The notes beneath the pieces are model-generated. The model saw only the letters and a list, made by a program, of their open reading frames with translations. It had not been told where the DNA came from and ran no database searches. Of a DNA stretch of 64,000 nt, positions 1 through 8,512 are shown piece by piece. The translations under genes and the position numbers were made by a program. Source of the stretch: JASSUD01 sp031963445 (GTDB taxonomy: Bacteria > Pseudomonadota > Gammaproteobacteria > Burkholderiales > Burkholderiaceae); NCBI GenBank assembly GCA_031963445.1, contig JASSUH010000001.1, positions 496,001 to 560,000 on the forward strand. The letters run 5' to 3'. Numbering within the stretch: the stretch's first letter is position 1; the number at the start of each line of letters is the position of its first letter.

Positions 1-807
1 CGTGGCATTGCTCCGCATGTGAGCGGTAAACGGATTGAGCGAGTCGAGACACGTATAGCGAAGCTACGCTGGCCTGTGCCAATAGCTTTAAACGAGCTAC
101 TCTCGCAACGTGTGTTGCAACATATTGAGCGGCGTGGGAAATACTTGTTGCTTGCTTATGATATTGGCTGGCTCATCATCCACCTTGGCATGACAGGAAC
201 GTTAAGAGTTTTGCCTCATCACTCAGACCCCGCTAAGAATATCCCTGCAGGTAAGCATGACCATATCGATTTGATCTTCGAGGAATGTACGCTGCGTTTT
301 CGAGACCCACGGCGTTTTGGTGCAGTCTTATGGCACCCCCGTGAGGCTGGGGACGTGCTATCACATCCTTTACTGGCGAGTTTAGGCATTGAACCCTTTG
401 CGCCAGATTTTAATGGCACATGGTTATATCAACGTACACGTGGGCGTAGCGCGACCATTAAACAGGTTCTTTTGTCAGGAGCAATCGTCGTTGGTGTTGG
501 CAATATTTATGCTTCGGAAAGTTTATTCCGCGCAGGTATCCATCCAGCGCGCGCAGCTCAACGTATTTCCAAGCCACGCTACGAACGGCTTGCAATAGAA
601 ATACGCGCCACCCTTGCAGCAGCCATTGAAAAAGGGGGAAGTACCTTGCGAGATTTTGTTGGAGGAGATGGCGAACGCGGTTACTTTCAGCAGGACTATT
701 TCGTATACGCCCGCACAGGCGTGCCTTGCCGTGTATGCAGCACGCCAATTCGTCAAATCGTGCAAGGACAACGTTCTACTTATTATTGTCCGCATTGCCA
801 ACGTTGA
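1..807 (+). CDS. mutM: Formamidopyrimidine-DNA glycosylase, 5' end outside window
   Basis: Base-excision repair glycosylase/AP lyase that removes 8-oxoguanine and other oxidised purines. The frame is open from base 1 (reading RGIAPHVSGKRIE), so the start codon and the catalytic N-terminal proline of the family lie upstream of the window; the GTG at 19 is internal. Visible marks are the family's RRGKYLLL segment, the helix-two-turn-helix stretch GVGNIYASESLFRAGI, and a C-terminal zinc finger with two CxxC pairs (CRVC and CPHC). It pairs functionally with mutY downstream in the 8-oxoG (GO) repair system. In Burkholderia mutM and mutY are close neighbours; here nearly 1.9 kb of degenerate sequence separates them. 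Confidence 0.95.
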   Translation, partial: RGIAPHVSGKRIERVETRIAKLRWPVPIALNELLSQRVLQHIERRGKYLLLAYDIGWLIIHLGMTGTLRVLPHHSDPAKNIPAGKHDHIDLIFEECTLRFRDPRRFGAVLWHPREAGDVLSHPLLASLGIEPFAPDFNGTWLYQRTRGRSATIKQVLLSGAIVVGVGNIYASESLFRAGIHPARAAQRISKPRYERLAIEIRATLAAAIEKGGSTLRDFVGGDGERGYFQQDYFVYARTGVPCRVCSTPIRQIVQGQRSTYYCPHCQR

Positions 808-1019
808 ACGTATGATCGGACTAGTAGTTGCGGCCTAAACAGATAAGCGCTTTGTTGTGATCTGCGATTTATTTGAGATGCTGTCAGTTGAGTGGCGAGA
901 GATGCCGCAATAAATACTCATCAACATATTGGCCGTTCCCCCTTAGTCGCTTGAATAGCTCGATACGATTTAGCTTAAAGGGGGCTACGGTTTAAAGCTC
1001 AAAAAATTTGGATTTCGTT

Positions 1020-1847
1020 TTAACCCAATGAGTTAAGTGAAAAGCCTTCCGAATGTAACTCAACAACAGTTGGTGCATGACTTTTACAACGATTTACCGC
1101 AGCGTCGATAAATGAGCAATTTGTATTTATTGCTTTGAGCATCTGTTCGTTATCTGGCTTAATCGACCCATCGAGGCTATCAAACAATGTCTGAGTCAAA
1201 TCTTTTAGTGATGACTTGGATGTCTCGGCATCGAGCGATGCATACCAATCTCGAATGTTTCCCACTTCATTAGATGCTTGGCTTCCGAGCACCTTTTTCA
1301 ATACATCGGTTACTGCATGCTGTAAAGCATTAATGCCATCGACATAACGTCCGCTGAAAACTGATCCGTTCAGCAATTTATCTAATGATGTGTCTGGATT
1401 TTGAATAATATCTTTCCATCCGAAACGAAGCTTATTTTCCCGCTCTGCCCAAAAGTCTTTCTCCCGAGGATATCGGAAGCCAGTAATGTCGATATTGACA
1501 ACCTGGTTGCGACCGTCCTTATCCTTAACGACTAACATATTGTCAGGCCCAAGATCAGCGCTTTCGCCCATGGTTAAACGGATCAAGATGGACGCAAACA
1601 GGCCATCTAATCCTTCTTTCTTTAAACATTCGCTTAAAGCAACTTTCCCTGCTTTAGATAAGAGCAAGCAATCTATAGTTGTTGAAACATTGTTTTCCAA
1701 AAATAATGTAAAACATTTAGGATTTTGTTCGGTGTGGAAAACGGATAGTGATTTAGATATATTTCTAAATGAATTTATAGAATTTTTAGAAAAAAATGAA
1801 GAATTAAAATGGTTTGGTAAATTAGATTTTGATATAAGTAAATTCAA
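1020..1847 (-). pseudogene. Truncated orphan ORF, possible kinase-fold remnant
   Basis: Not recognised as a named family. Codons 61-275 (about 1667 down to 1020) read like genuine protein. They include GESADLGPDNMLVV (about 94-107) followed by VVNIDITGF (about 116-124), an Asp/Asn then Asp spacing reminiscent of the catalytic and metal-binding loops of kinase-like folds; that resemblance is inference. Codons 1-60 look like a non-coding shadow of the opposite-strand ORF, so the real 5' end seems to have been lost at about 1667-1675, where the plus-strand ORF becomes convincing. No good ribosome-binding site supports the ATG at 1847. Most likely a 5'-truncated gene. Confidence 0.5.
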
Positions 1848-2226
1848 TCAATCCCAAATAGAAAGATTGTTGCCGATGCTAAAGGGGAAACCTTTTAGAA
1901 AAATTTCTTTTGATAAAAAATCACTTGATGGAGAGAAAAATATTAATTTAGAAAAAATTTTTTCCTCATCGTGTATTCAGCAAGAAGATAAAAGCGTAAC
2001 CATAAAAGCTGAAAATCCAGATCAAGGTTTAAGTAAAATACTCAAAATAGAGATGGAAGATATAGACAGTATAATAATAGCCTTGAACGGCGGTAAAAAG
2101 CCCGTCAGAAGAGAAGATCTTAGTTGGGAGCGTCGACTTATTTGGGGCATGGAGGATGATCCCTGGCTTGCAATGGGCATGCCTGAGTCAGTCTTGAGCG
2201 GTTTGGACGCAGAGCGGGAGAGATGA
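1675..2226 (+). pseudogene. Truncated orphan ORF, AT-rich
   Basis: The open frame extends back to 1486, but codons before about 1675 are the complement of the minus-strand ORF and look non-coding. From there on the protein is Lys/Glu/Asp/Phe-rich and plausible (FLEKNEELKWFGKLDFDISK), ending with a Trp-rich tail (SWERRLIWGMEDDPWLAMGM). The DNA at about 1680-2090 is clearly more AT-rich than its surroundings, suggesting foreign origin. There is no good start codon or ribosome-binding site at the junction, so it is probably a 5'-truncated gene. No family recognised. Confidence 0.4.
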
Positions 2227-2643
2227 ATAAATGAATCATAAAAAAGAATAGATGAAATAGTAGGGGGTGGCTCCGCAGTTGAAATATTAGAAATCCTCAG
2301 ATAAAAAATGGGCTATCATAATTTCAGCATGCAGAAGCCCCCGCTAAAAACTACATCCTTGTGCTAAAGCGGGAAAATACTCTGTGAATAAAATGACAAA
2401 TTAAGTTTTAGCTATGCGTTATTTTCTATTTTTTCGATAAATTCATTCACGTGCAGCAGCGGCATCTACTTACTATCGCTTTTCAGCAGTCTTATATCCC
2501 GCAGCGCCTGTTAGGCAATCCTCAATAACCTTGAACTTGAATTTTTCCTTATATTTTTTATTAGTGTAAGAGCCCAAAAAAGTTAAAGTAGATGTCTAAT
2601 TTTTTTGGCCCTATCTGCTATTACCTAAAAACTTTTATTCCCA
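2227..2643. other. Intergenic, no gene seen
   Basis: AT-rich spacer before mutY. No open frame of note, no copy of the palindromic families and no convincing terminator seen. Confidence 0.5.
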
Positions 2644-3714
2644 ATGCTTCCTCTTCCCTCTTTTGCTCCCCGTCTAATTGCCTGGCAGCGTATGAATGGT
2701 CGCCATGATTTGCCATGGCAGCGTACGCGAGATGCTTATGCGATTTGGCTTTCTGAGATTATGTTGCAGCAGACGCAAGTGGCTACAGTGGTGCCTTATT
2801 ACGAGCGTTTTCTTGCGCGTTTTCCGAATGTGGCAGCGCTTGCCGCTGCGCCGCTTGATGAGGTGATGGCGCTGTGGAGTGGCTTAGGTTATTACTCGCG
2901 CGCGCGTAATTTGCATCGTTGTGCGGGTGAGGTGGTGACTCAATACGGTGGTTCTTTTCCAAATGATGCTGCGGCGCTTGCGACACTGCCAGGAATTGGC
3001 CGCTCGACGGCGGCAGCGATTGCTGCTTTTGCTTTTGGGGCGCACGAAACGATTTTAGATGGCAATGTAAAGCGTGTTTTAACACGCGTGTTTGGTATCG
3101 AAGGTGTGCCTAGTGAGAAGCGTGTTGAAAATACGCTTTGGGAATTGGCAGAGTCTCTTTTGCCTGCCTCAGAAATGGAAGCGTATACGCAAGGTTTAAT
3201 GGATTTAGGCGCCACACTATGTGTGCGTGGACGTCCGCATTGCACACGTTGTCCTTTTGCTCAGGAATGTGTGGCGCACTTAACTGGACGCGAGCGTGAG
3301 CTGCCTACGCCAAAGCCCAAAAAAGTGTTGCCGCAACGGCAGACTTTGATGTTAGTGCTCTATGATGGTGAGTCTATTTTGCTTGAGCGTCGCCCACCAA
3401 CAGGTATATGGGGTGGTTTATGGAGCTTGCCAGAAGCGCTTGATGAAGGTGCGCTTACGGCTTGCGCCGCTCGCTTTGGAATGACTGAGCCGTTGCAGCC
3501 ATTAGCCTCGTTCACCCACACTTTTACCCACTTTCAACTCACCATCGAGCCACGGCTTGCCACCGTAAATGGCCCTAGCAGCAGGCATGGCGTGGCTGAT
3601 AATAATTATGCTTGGGTTCCACTGCACGATACCAATGCTTATGGCTTACCAGCGCCAGTGCGGCGTTTAACAGAGAAATTAAAGGAAGAAAAATCTTTAA
3701 TTAAAAATAAATAG
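2644..3714 (+). CDS. mutY: Adenine DNA glycosylase MutY
   Basis: Removes adenine mispaired with 8-oxoguanine, preventing G:C to T:A changes. The 356-aa protein has the full architecture. Catalytic Glu38 lies in IWLSEIMLQQTQV, the helix-hairpin-helix is LPGIGRSTAAAI (about 115-126), and catalytic Asp139 is in ILDGNVKRV. The 4Fe-4S cluster ligands are Cys193, Cys200, Cys203 and Cys209. A C-terminal NUDIX-like 8-oxoG recognition domain begins near residue 235 (LLERRPPTGIWGGLW). Length is normal for the family. Convergent with the orphan membrane protein, with only 4 bases between stop codons. Confidence 0.97.
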   Translation: MLPLPSFAPRLIAWQRMNGRHDLPWQRTRDAYAIWLSEIMLQQTQVATVVPYYERFLARFPNVAALAAAPLDEVMALWSGLGYYSRARNLHRCAGEVVTQYGGSFPNDAAALATLPGIGRSTAAAIAAFAFGAHETILDGNVKRVLTRVFGIEGVPSEKRVENTLWELAESLLPASEMEAYTQGLMDLGATLCVRGRPHCTRCPFAQECVAHLTGRERELPTPKPKKVLPQRQTLMLVLYDGESILLERRPPTGIWGGLWSLPEALDEGALTACAARFGMTEPLQPLASFTHTFTHFQLTIEPRLATVNGPSSRHGVADNNYAWVPLHDTNAYGLPAPVRRLTEKLKEEKSLIKNK

Positions 3715-3718
3715 GTGA

Positions 3719-4621
3719 TCAGGCATTTCTTAAAACAGGCAACTCATCTGCTACTTTATTCATAGAGTTGGCATAGGTACTAAATTTCCAGCCTGTATGT
3801 ATTTGCGCTATGCAAGATAGCAAGCTATTGATTAATAAAATCCAGAAATAAGAGGGATGTTCATTAAAATATCCCTTAAATTTCATTGTAAAGAGTATAG
3901 CTATAGTGCTGAAATTGAATAATATATTATAGAGATGAGTCTCTTTCGCGCACTGTTGAAACTGTTTTACCCTAATGCGTAATGTAGTCAGCATTAAGAT
4001 TAAGCTAGAGTTGAATTTATCTAGTTCTTCGGCGCTGACAAACGTACTGCGTTTTCCTCCTACAAATAGCACAGGGGTTGTTTTCAGAATAGGAAGCCCT
4101 TGCGCATTTTGCTCCATAAAATTGGCCTGCTGACGAAGATTTTCACCGATCCCAAGCGATATGAAATAAGACAAGCTTATATCTACCAGTAACCCCCAAA
4201 AATAGCCGGGATGATCATCGATATCCCCTTTGACCTTCATCGTCACTAAGACTGCCAAAGCACCTAAATTCAATACGATAGACTCTGCTTTAACGTAGCC
4301 TTTTTGCACCTGAAAATCATTGACCAAATTGTATAGTGAGGCCTTTTGGTTTCGTATTAGCTGAGTTTTTCCACTCTGTAATTCTTCATCCGTGAGAAAC
4401 CTTCCCAGTTGTTCATTGAATTCTATCCAATGATCCCTTAGCTTTTGCTCATTAGAGGGGGGAGGGGTAGGCTCGTCAATTGAACTAGAAATAATGATTT
4501 CAATTTCTTCCTCAACAGCACTATCTACGCTTTTGCCTGGCGTCTGTGGATTAATAGATTGATAGCTAGTGGAAGAGCCTGGATTTAACCATGATGAAGA
4601 GGTAGCAGGGATAGAAGACAT
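3719..4621 (-). CDS. Orphan membrane protein with duplicated 2TM unit
   Basis: No recognised family. The 300-aa protein starts with about 55 residues rich in Ser, Thr and Pro (disordered-looking), then contains two copies of a roughly 105-residue unit at about 75-180 and 194-298. Matching landmarks recur at an offset of 118-119 residues: FLTDEEL/FVSAEEL, TMKVKG/TMKFKG, DDHPGYFW/NEHPSYFW and GLPILK/ELPVLR. Each unit has two hydrophobic segments flanking the TMK-KG-HP-YFW loop, so four membrane helices are likely. The layout recalls small 2TM effector-type domains (SLATT-like), but that comparison is only by shape. The Ser-rich N-terminus could be a secretion signal. It is an accessory insertion in the mutY-rapZ interval. 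Confidence 0.7.
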   Translation of the reverse strand: MSSIPATSSSWLNPGSSTSYQSINPQTPGKSVDSAVEEEIEIIISSSIDEPTPPPSNEQKLRDHWIEFNEQLGRFLTDEELQSGKTQLIRNQKASLYNLVNDFQVQKGYVKAESIVLNLGALAVLVTMKVKGDIDDHPGYFWGLLVDISLSYFISLGIGENLRQQANFMEQNAQGLPILKTTPVLFVGGKRSTFVSAEELDKFNSSLILMLTTLRIRVKQFQQCAKETHLYNILFNFSTIAILFTMKFKGYFNEHPSYFWILLINSLLSCIAQIHTGWKFSTYANSMNKVADELPVLRNA

Positions 4622-5041
4622 AAGGTTTGTGCAAAGCCAGAAAATATAAAAAATCGACTGTTGACCATCTACCAGCCAGATAAAGCGACCGTCAATTCAA
4701 CAATCACAAGGGTAATTTTTATAAATCAGGTCAACCCAATACTAAATAGGTAAGCGTTCACCATTTTGTTAAATGGCTTAACGGCTAAAAATAAATAGAT
4801 TAAGCAAAATTTAATCTATTTATATACAGGTAAAGTTATTTGCTGAGTTTGATGGAATTAATAAAAAATTCTATCCAGAAATAACATTAAATTTATTTTT
4901 CCATTCTTTTTTGTGAGGGGGCTGGAATGAAGGGATTTTTTTAAAATGGCTGAGTACTGATCTGTTGGGATAGCTTGACGATTGCCTTTGATAAGCATGT
5001 GCGCTACTTATTCTGGTCTGGAGTTATGCAAAGGTTTTTAT
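4622..5041. other. Intergenic, AT-rich, nothing recognised
   Basis: Upstream of the orphan membrane protein and downstream of rapZ. AT-rich with no ORF or palindromic element identified; it probably holds the promoter of the minus-strand membrane protein, but no clear -35/-10 pair was assigned. Confidence 0.4.
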
Positions 5042-5902
5042 TTATTTTGCTATAGCAATCTCTCGGTGCCGCACCAGTACTTCAGCTTCATTAGCTAAAC
5101 GTGCGCCCAGGGCCTCAGCGACATAGACAGAACGATGCTGTCCGCCTGTGCAACCGAGCGCCACTGTTAAGTAGTTGCGATTATCTTGCGCAAAGCTTGG
5201 CAGCCATTTGCGTAGAAAGGCTTCGATGTCATCGATCATCGCTTGTACCTCAGGCATGCTGGCAAGAAAATCAGCTACAGCTTGGTCACGACCGGTTAAT
5301 GCTTGTAACTGTGGATCGTAGTATGGGTTAGGGAGTGCCCGCATATCAAACACCAAGTCTGCATCAAGAGGTATGCCATTTTTAAAGCCGAAGGATGCAA
5401 AGGTAAGAATCAGCCGGTTATGTTCCGCTTGGACAAATTGTTTAACCCAAGTACGTAAAAGTTTGACTTGTACGTCACTGGTATCGATGTGGTGTCCTAA
5501 CGTCGCTAGGCTTTCTATCATTTCCCGTTCGCGCTCAAGGGCATCGGTCAACGATCTTGGTTCGCTGCTGGTGTCATCCGTCGTGGATAAAGGGTGGCGC
5601 CGCCGTGTTTGAGCGAAGCGGTGTAATAAGGTTGGCGTGCTGGCTTTAAGAAATAGTAGATTGACCGCGTGATGTTTGCGCAAACGTAGGAGGATATCGG
5701 GCAGCTCAAAAAGTGCATTGCCCGCACGCGCATCAATCGCTACAGCTAGTCGAGGATAACCGTGGTGAGAAAGAAAGCTGACTAATTCAGGAAGAAAGTG
5801 GGGAGGAAGGTTATCAATGCAATAGTAACCCGCATCTTCAAGCGCATTTAAGGCCACCGATTTGCCTGAGCCAGACATGCCAGTGATAAGGATGATGCGC
5901 AT
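5042..5902 (-). CDS. rapZ: RNase adapter protein RapZ
   Basis: In Enterobacteria RapZ is a small-RNA and nucleotide-binding adapter that directs RNase E to GlmZ and so controls glucosamine-6-phosphate synthesis; its role in beta-proteobacteria is less clear. The 286-aa protein has a Walker A motif at residues 8-15 (GMSGSGKS), the early segment YYCIDNLPPHFLPELV, and the conserved C-terminal domain with LTVALGCTGGQHRSVYVAE near the end. It follows hprK and ptsN on the same strand, the usual neighbourhood, but a 536-bp repeat-filled gap now separates it from hprK. Confidence 0.95.
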   Translation of the reverse strand: MRIILITGMSGSGKSVALNALEDAGYYCIDNLPPHFLPELVSFLSHHGYPRLAVAIDARAGNALFELPDILLRLRKHHAVNLLFLKASTPTLLHRFAQTRRRHPLSTTDDTSSEPRSLTDALEREREMIESLATLGHHIDTSDVQVKLLRTWVKQFVQAEHNRLILTFASFGFKNGIPLDADLVFDMRALPNPYYDPQLQALTGRDQAVADFLASMPEVQAMIDDIEAFLRKWLPSFAQDNRNYLTVALGCTGGQHRSVYVAEALGARLANEAEVLVRHREIAIAK

Positions 5903-5935
5903 AAATAGATGACAACCTTTAAGAGTTTCTGATTA

Positions 5936-6254
5936 GAACTTGTTTAGGCTTTCCCTGGCGCCCTTGCGCCGCCTTGCCGTACGTCTTGTACTGTCTGCGG
6001 CGGCGCAAGACCACCAGGAAAACCCTAAACAAGTTCCAATTAAGGTAGTGGTTTAGGCTTTCCCTGGCGCTTTCGCGCCGCCTTGCCGTACGTCTTGTAC
6101 TGTCTACGGCGGTGCAAGACCACCAGGAAAACTCTAAACAAGTTCCAATTAAGGTAGTGGTTTAGGCTTTCTCTGGCGCTTTCGCGCTATCTTGCCGTAG
6201 TAGTTGTACTGTCTGCATCGGCGCGAGGCTACCAGGAAAACGCTAAATAAGTTC
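5936..6254. repeat. Three-unit tandem array of palindromic repeat, 109-bp period
   Basis: Three copies of a family A palindrome start (GTTTAGG) at 5942, 6051 and 6160, exactly 109 bp apart. Each unit is an imperfect inverted repeat: the left arm reads GTTTAGGCTTTCCCTGGCG, the centre contains TTGCCGTACGTCTTGTACTG, and the right arm ends CACCAGGAAAACCCTAAAC. Units are joined by the linker AAGTTCCAATTAAGGTAGTG. The first two are nearly identical and the third has diverged. No ORF lies inside. It sits between hprK and rapZ. Confidence 0.9.
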
Positions 6255-6284
6255 TGAGAACCTGTTTAGGTTCTTTCTAAGAGG

Positions 6285-6435
6285 CCTGTTCACGATCTTC
6301 AAAAGTGGGTTGTGTTGGGGTTCCTTCGTCACCCCAACCTACGGAAATGCCAAAGTGTAGGTTGGGGTGACGAAGGAACCCCAACATGACTACCGATAAC
6401 CTCTTCAATCTCCTCTTTTTGAGCTCCTGAACAGG
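6285..6435. repeat. Family B palindrome
   Basis: Inverted repeat whose arms carry GTTGGGGTTCCTTCGTCACC on the left and its complement on the right, separated by a short centre with CCTACGGAAATG. Outer sequence CCTGTTCACGATCTTC and CTGAACAGGTTC extends the pairing loosely. The right end reaches the hprK stop codon. It may act as a hairpin terminator for hprK as well as being a dispersed repeat. Confidence 0.85.
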
Positions 6436-6438
6436 TTC

Positions 6439-7416
6439 TTAACAAATAGGCCTATTAGGATCTTCCATCGCTAGGCGTTGCCGATTCATAAAGTCAGTTA
6501 GCGTATCTACCCCACGCAAGCGCAAAATATTATTGCGTACAGCGGCTTCAACAAGTACTGCCAGATTGCGTCCCGCCGCTACCTGCAAGGTGACTTCGCT
6601 AATCGGCAGCCCCAGCACTTCCACGGTTTGGTTATCGAGCGGAAGCCGTTGAAATTCCCCATCAGAGCGTCGTACCAACTGAACAATAAGCTTGAGTTTC
6701 TTTTTTCGGCGCACAGCAGTTTCACCGAAAATGGTTTTGATATCGAGCACGCCCAGTCCACGGACTTCAAGCAGATTTTGTAGTAAGTGCGGACACTGGC
6801 CTTCGATAAAATCAGGGCCAAAGCGGAAGAAGTCGACCGTATCATCAGCCACTAGTCCATGGCCACGGCTAACCAATTCCAATCCTAATTCGCTTTTGCC
6901 AAGACCCGATGCGCCGGTTAGCAATACCCCCATGCCCAAAATATCCAGAAAAACGCCATGCATGGTTACGCGCGGCGCTAAAAGACGTGAGATATAAAGG
7001 CGCAAGTTATCAATAACGGTGGCGGCCGAGATAGGGCTAGTAAACAACGGGGTTGAAGAATGAGTGCAGAGCAGCACTAGGTCAGCTGGCGCATCAACTC
7101 CATCTGCAACTACTAAAAAAGGCGGGTCGAGCGCAATCAATTCAGCCATTTGGCGCTGGCGCTCTTGCTCTGATTGACGCTGGTAGTAGCGGATTTCCGC
7201 TTCACCAAGCACTTGAATACGATTTGGATGGATTAAATTAAGGTGACCGATCAAATCGGCACTCGCCGTCGCATTTTCTACTGTTTCAGCCCAGAAACCC
7301 TGGTCTGCTCCTTCATAGCCTGCGAGCCAGCTTAGCTTGAGCGAAGCTGCATTGTCATCAAAAATACTTTGCGCATTAATGCTGGAGATGTCCACGGGGT
7401 CAGAGAGAATTGTCAA
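6439..7416 (-). CDS. hprK: HPr kinase/phosphorylase
   Basis: Bifunctional enzyme that phosphorylates and dephosphorylates HPr on serine, coupling carbon/energy status to the PTS. The 325-aa protein shows His153 in the MHGVFLDILG segment, a Walker A motif at 168-175 (GASGLGKS), the ADDTVDFFRFG acidic stretch, and the family signature EVRGLGVLDIKTIFG near 218-232. It sits between ptsN and rapZ as in other beta-proteobacteria. Palindromic repeats abut both ends: the stop codon touches a family B copy and the start lies next to a family A copy. Confidence 0.96.
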   Translation of the reverse strand: MTILSDPVDISSINAQSIFDDNAASLKLSWLAGYEGADQGFWAETVENATASADLIGHLNLIHPNRIQVLGEAEIRYYQRQSEQERQRQMAELIALDPPFLVVADGVDAPADLVLLCTHSSTPLFTSPISAATVIDNLRLYISRLLAPRVTMHGVFLDILGMGVLLTGASGLGKSELGLELVSRGHGLVADDTVDFFRFGPDFIEGQCPHLLQNLLEVRGLGVLDIKTIFGETAVRRKKKLKLIVQLVRRSDGEFQRLPLDNQTVEVLGLPISEVTLQVAAGRNLAVLVEAAVRNNILRLRGVDTLTDFMNRQRLAMEDPNRPIC

Positions 7417-7423
7417 TCGTTCA

Positions 7424-7525
7424 GAACTTGTTTAGGCTTTCCCGGTGGCCTCGTGTCTTTGCTGTCAGTACAAATTAGTACGACAAGGCGGCGCGAGGCC
7501 ACCGGGAAAATCTTAAACAGTTTCT
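7424..7525. repeat. Family A palindrome
   Basis: Inverted repeat with left arm AGAACTTGTTTAGGCTTTCC and right arm GGGAAAATCTTAAACAGTTTC. The centre holds CAGTACAAATTAGTACGACA, the inverted form of the shared core. Located between ptsN and hprK. Confidence 0.85.
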
Positions 7526-7590
7526 ACGGAAACACTGAGTGTTCAGTGTTTGCTAAAGAGCCTAAACAAATTTAATAACGAAAGGTAGGT

Positions 7591-8046
7591 TCAAGCTTCC
7601 CATTTTTCTAACAGTTGATAGATGGCGGTCCGGTCATTTTCAGTCGTAAGCTGAGCGCGCGCGTCTTTATCCGAAAGCAATTGGGCAATTTCAGAAAGGA
7701 TTTCCAGATGCTGTTGCGTCGCTTGTTCAGGCACTAACAGGAATATCAATAAGCTAACGGGTTGACCATCAGGTGCTTCAAAAGGAATGGGCTCAGCCAA
7801 CCGAATCAACGCAGCAGCGGGGCGTTTTAAACCTTTAATGCGTCCATGTGGAATGGCCACGCCTTCCCCCAACGCAGTTGAGCCTAAACGCTCACGCGCA
7901 AAAAGATTATCGGTAACGATGCTGCGCGCAATGCCACTTTGGCTTTCAAAAATAAGACCAGCCTGCTCGAAGACTCGCTTTTTGCTGGTGACTGAAAGAC
8001 CAAGTATGATGTTTTCGAAGGGTAGAAAGTTGACTAGACGTTTCAT
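7591..8046 (-). CDS. ptsN: PTS IIA-like nitrogen regulatory protein
   Basis: EIIA-Ntr, a phosphoacceptor of the nitrogen PTS that regulates potassium handling and nitrogen/carbon balance. The phosphorylated histidine is His67 in GVAIPHGRIKG; the flanking FARERLGST and LLIFLLVPEQATQQHLE segments are family hallmarks. The frame is open to a TTG at 8112, but the ATG at 8046 (MKRLVNFLPFENII) matches the normal protein start and gives the usual length of about 151 aa. In related genomes hpf and rpoN lie immediately upstream; neither is present here, which changes the regulatory context of this gene. Confidence 0.95.
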   Translation of the reverse strand: MKRLVNFLPFENIILGLSVTSKKRVFEQAGLIFESQSGIARSIVTDNLFARERLGSTALGEGVAIPHGRIKGLKRPAAALIRLAEPIPFEAPDGQPVSLLIFLLVPEQATQQHLEILSEIAQLLSDKDARAQLTTENDRTAIYQLLEKWEA

Positions 8047-8512
8047 GAGCGTGGGCAAATAACAGAGGCCATGCGATGGTTGGCTTGTATGTTGCCTTTT
8101 TGTTTGTCCCAATTTGTTTGCAAGATAAGCCGAGAATTCGACTTACGGAACCTCTGCCTAACCCTTGGGACTATGCAGAGGCTCCTTAACCTATGAAAGC
8201 GCTGAATAAATCGCAAGTAAGCATAAAACTACTTGGGATTTGTAGACGGATTCTTAGAACCTGTTCGGGTTCTTAGTATAAGATTATAGGAATTTCTGAC
8301 TAGCGTATCAGTAATTTTCTGCAAAACCAAGAGAGAATCGCATGATAGATACGCTATTTAAGCCAATCTCTTATTTGATCGACCTAGGGAAGCGCTGAAT
8401 AAACCGATAGCGGCAGGATAAACAACTGAGGCCTCCTTTTTTTACATTGGGTACTAATGTACTGGCAGCAAAGGCATGCCTTGCTCTCGATTTATTCAGC
8501 GTTTCCCTTTCT
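8047..8512. other. Intergenic gap where hpf and rpoN are expected
   Basis: No coding sequence seen. The gap contains a short inverted repeat at 8147-8185 (GGAACCTCTGC with GCAGAGGCTCC), a GAACCTGTTCGGGTTC dyad near 8266-8281, and a family C palindrome at 8387-8507. In Burkholderia this interval encodes the hibernation factor Hpf and sigma-54 RpoN; both are absent. Confidence 0.7.
8387..8507. repeat. Family C palindrome
   Basis: Ends pair as GGGAAGCGCTGAATAAA and TTTATTCAGCGTTTCCC. The interior carries GTACTAATGTACTGGCAGCA and AAAGGCATGCCTTGCTC, the core also found in family A and in the copy at 52751-52862. It ends six bases before the lptB stop codon and could serve as a transcription terminator. 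Confidence 0.85.

Noticed and set aside
1486..1674. 5' extension of the plus-strand orphan ORF
   Set aside because: This part is the complement of convincing minus-strand coding and has no plausible ribosome-binding site.
5101..5331. Plus-strand ORF across rapZ
   Set aside because: Shadow of the rapZ coding frame.
5936..6254. CRISPR array
   Set aside because: Units are long palindromes with a constant linker rather than short repeats with unique spacers.
8047..8112. N-terminal extension of ptsN to a TTG start
   Set aside because: The ATG at 8046 matches the family N-terminus and length; the extension has no family-like sequence.
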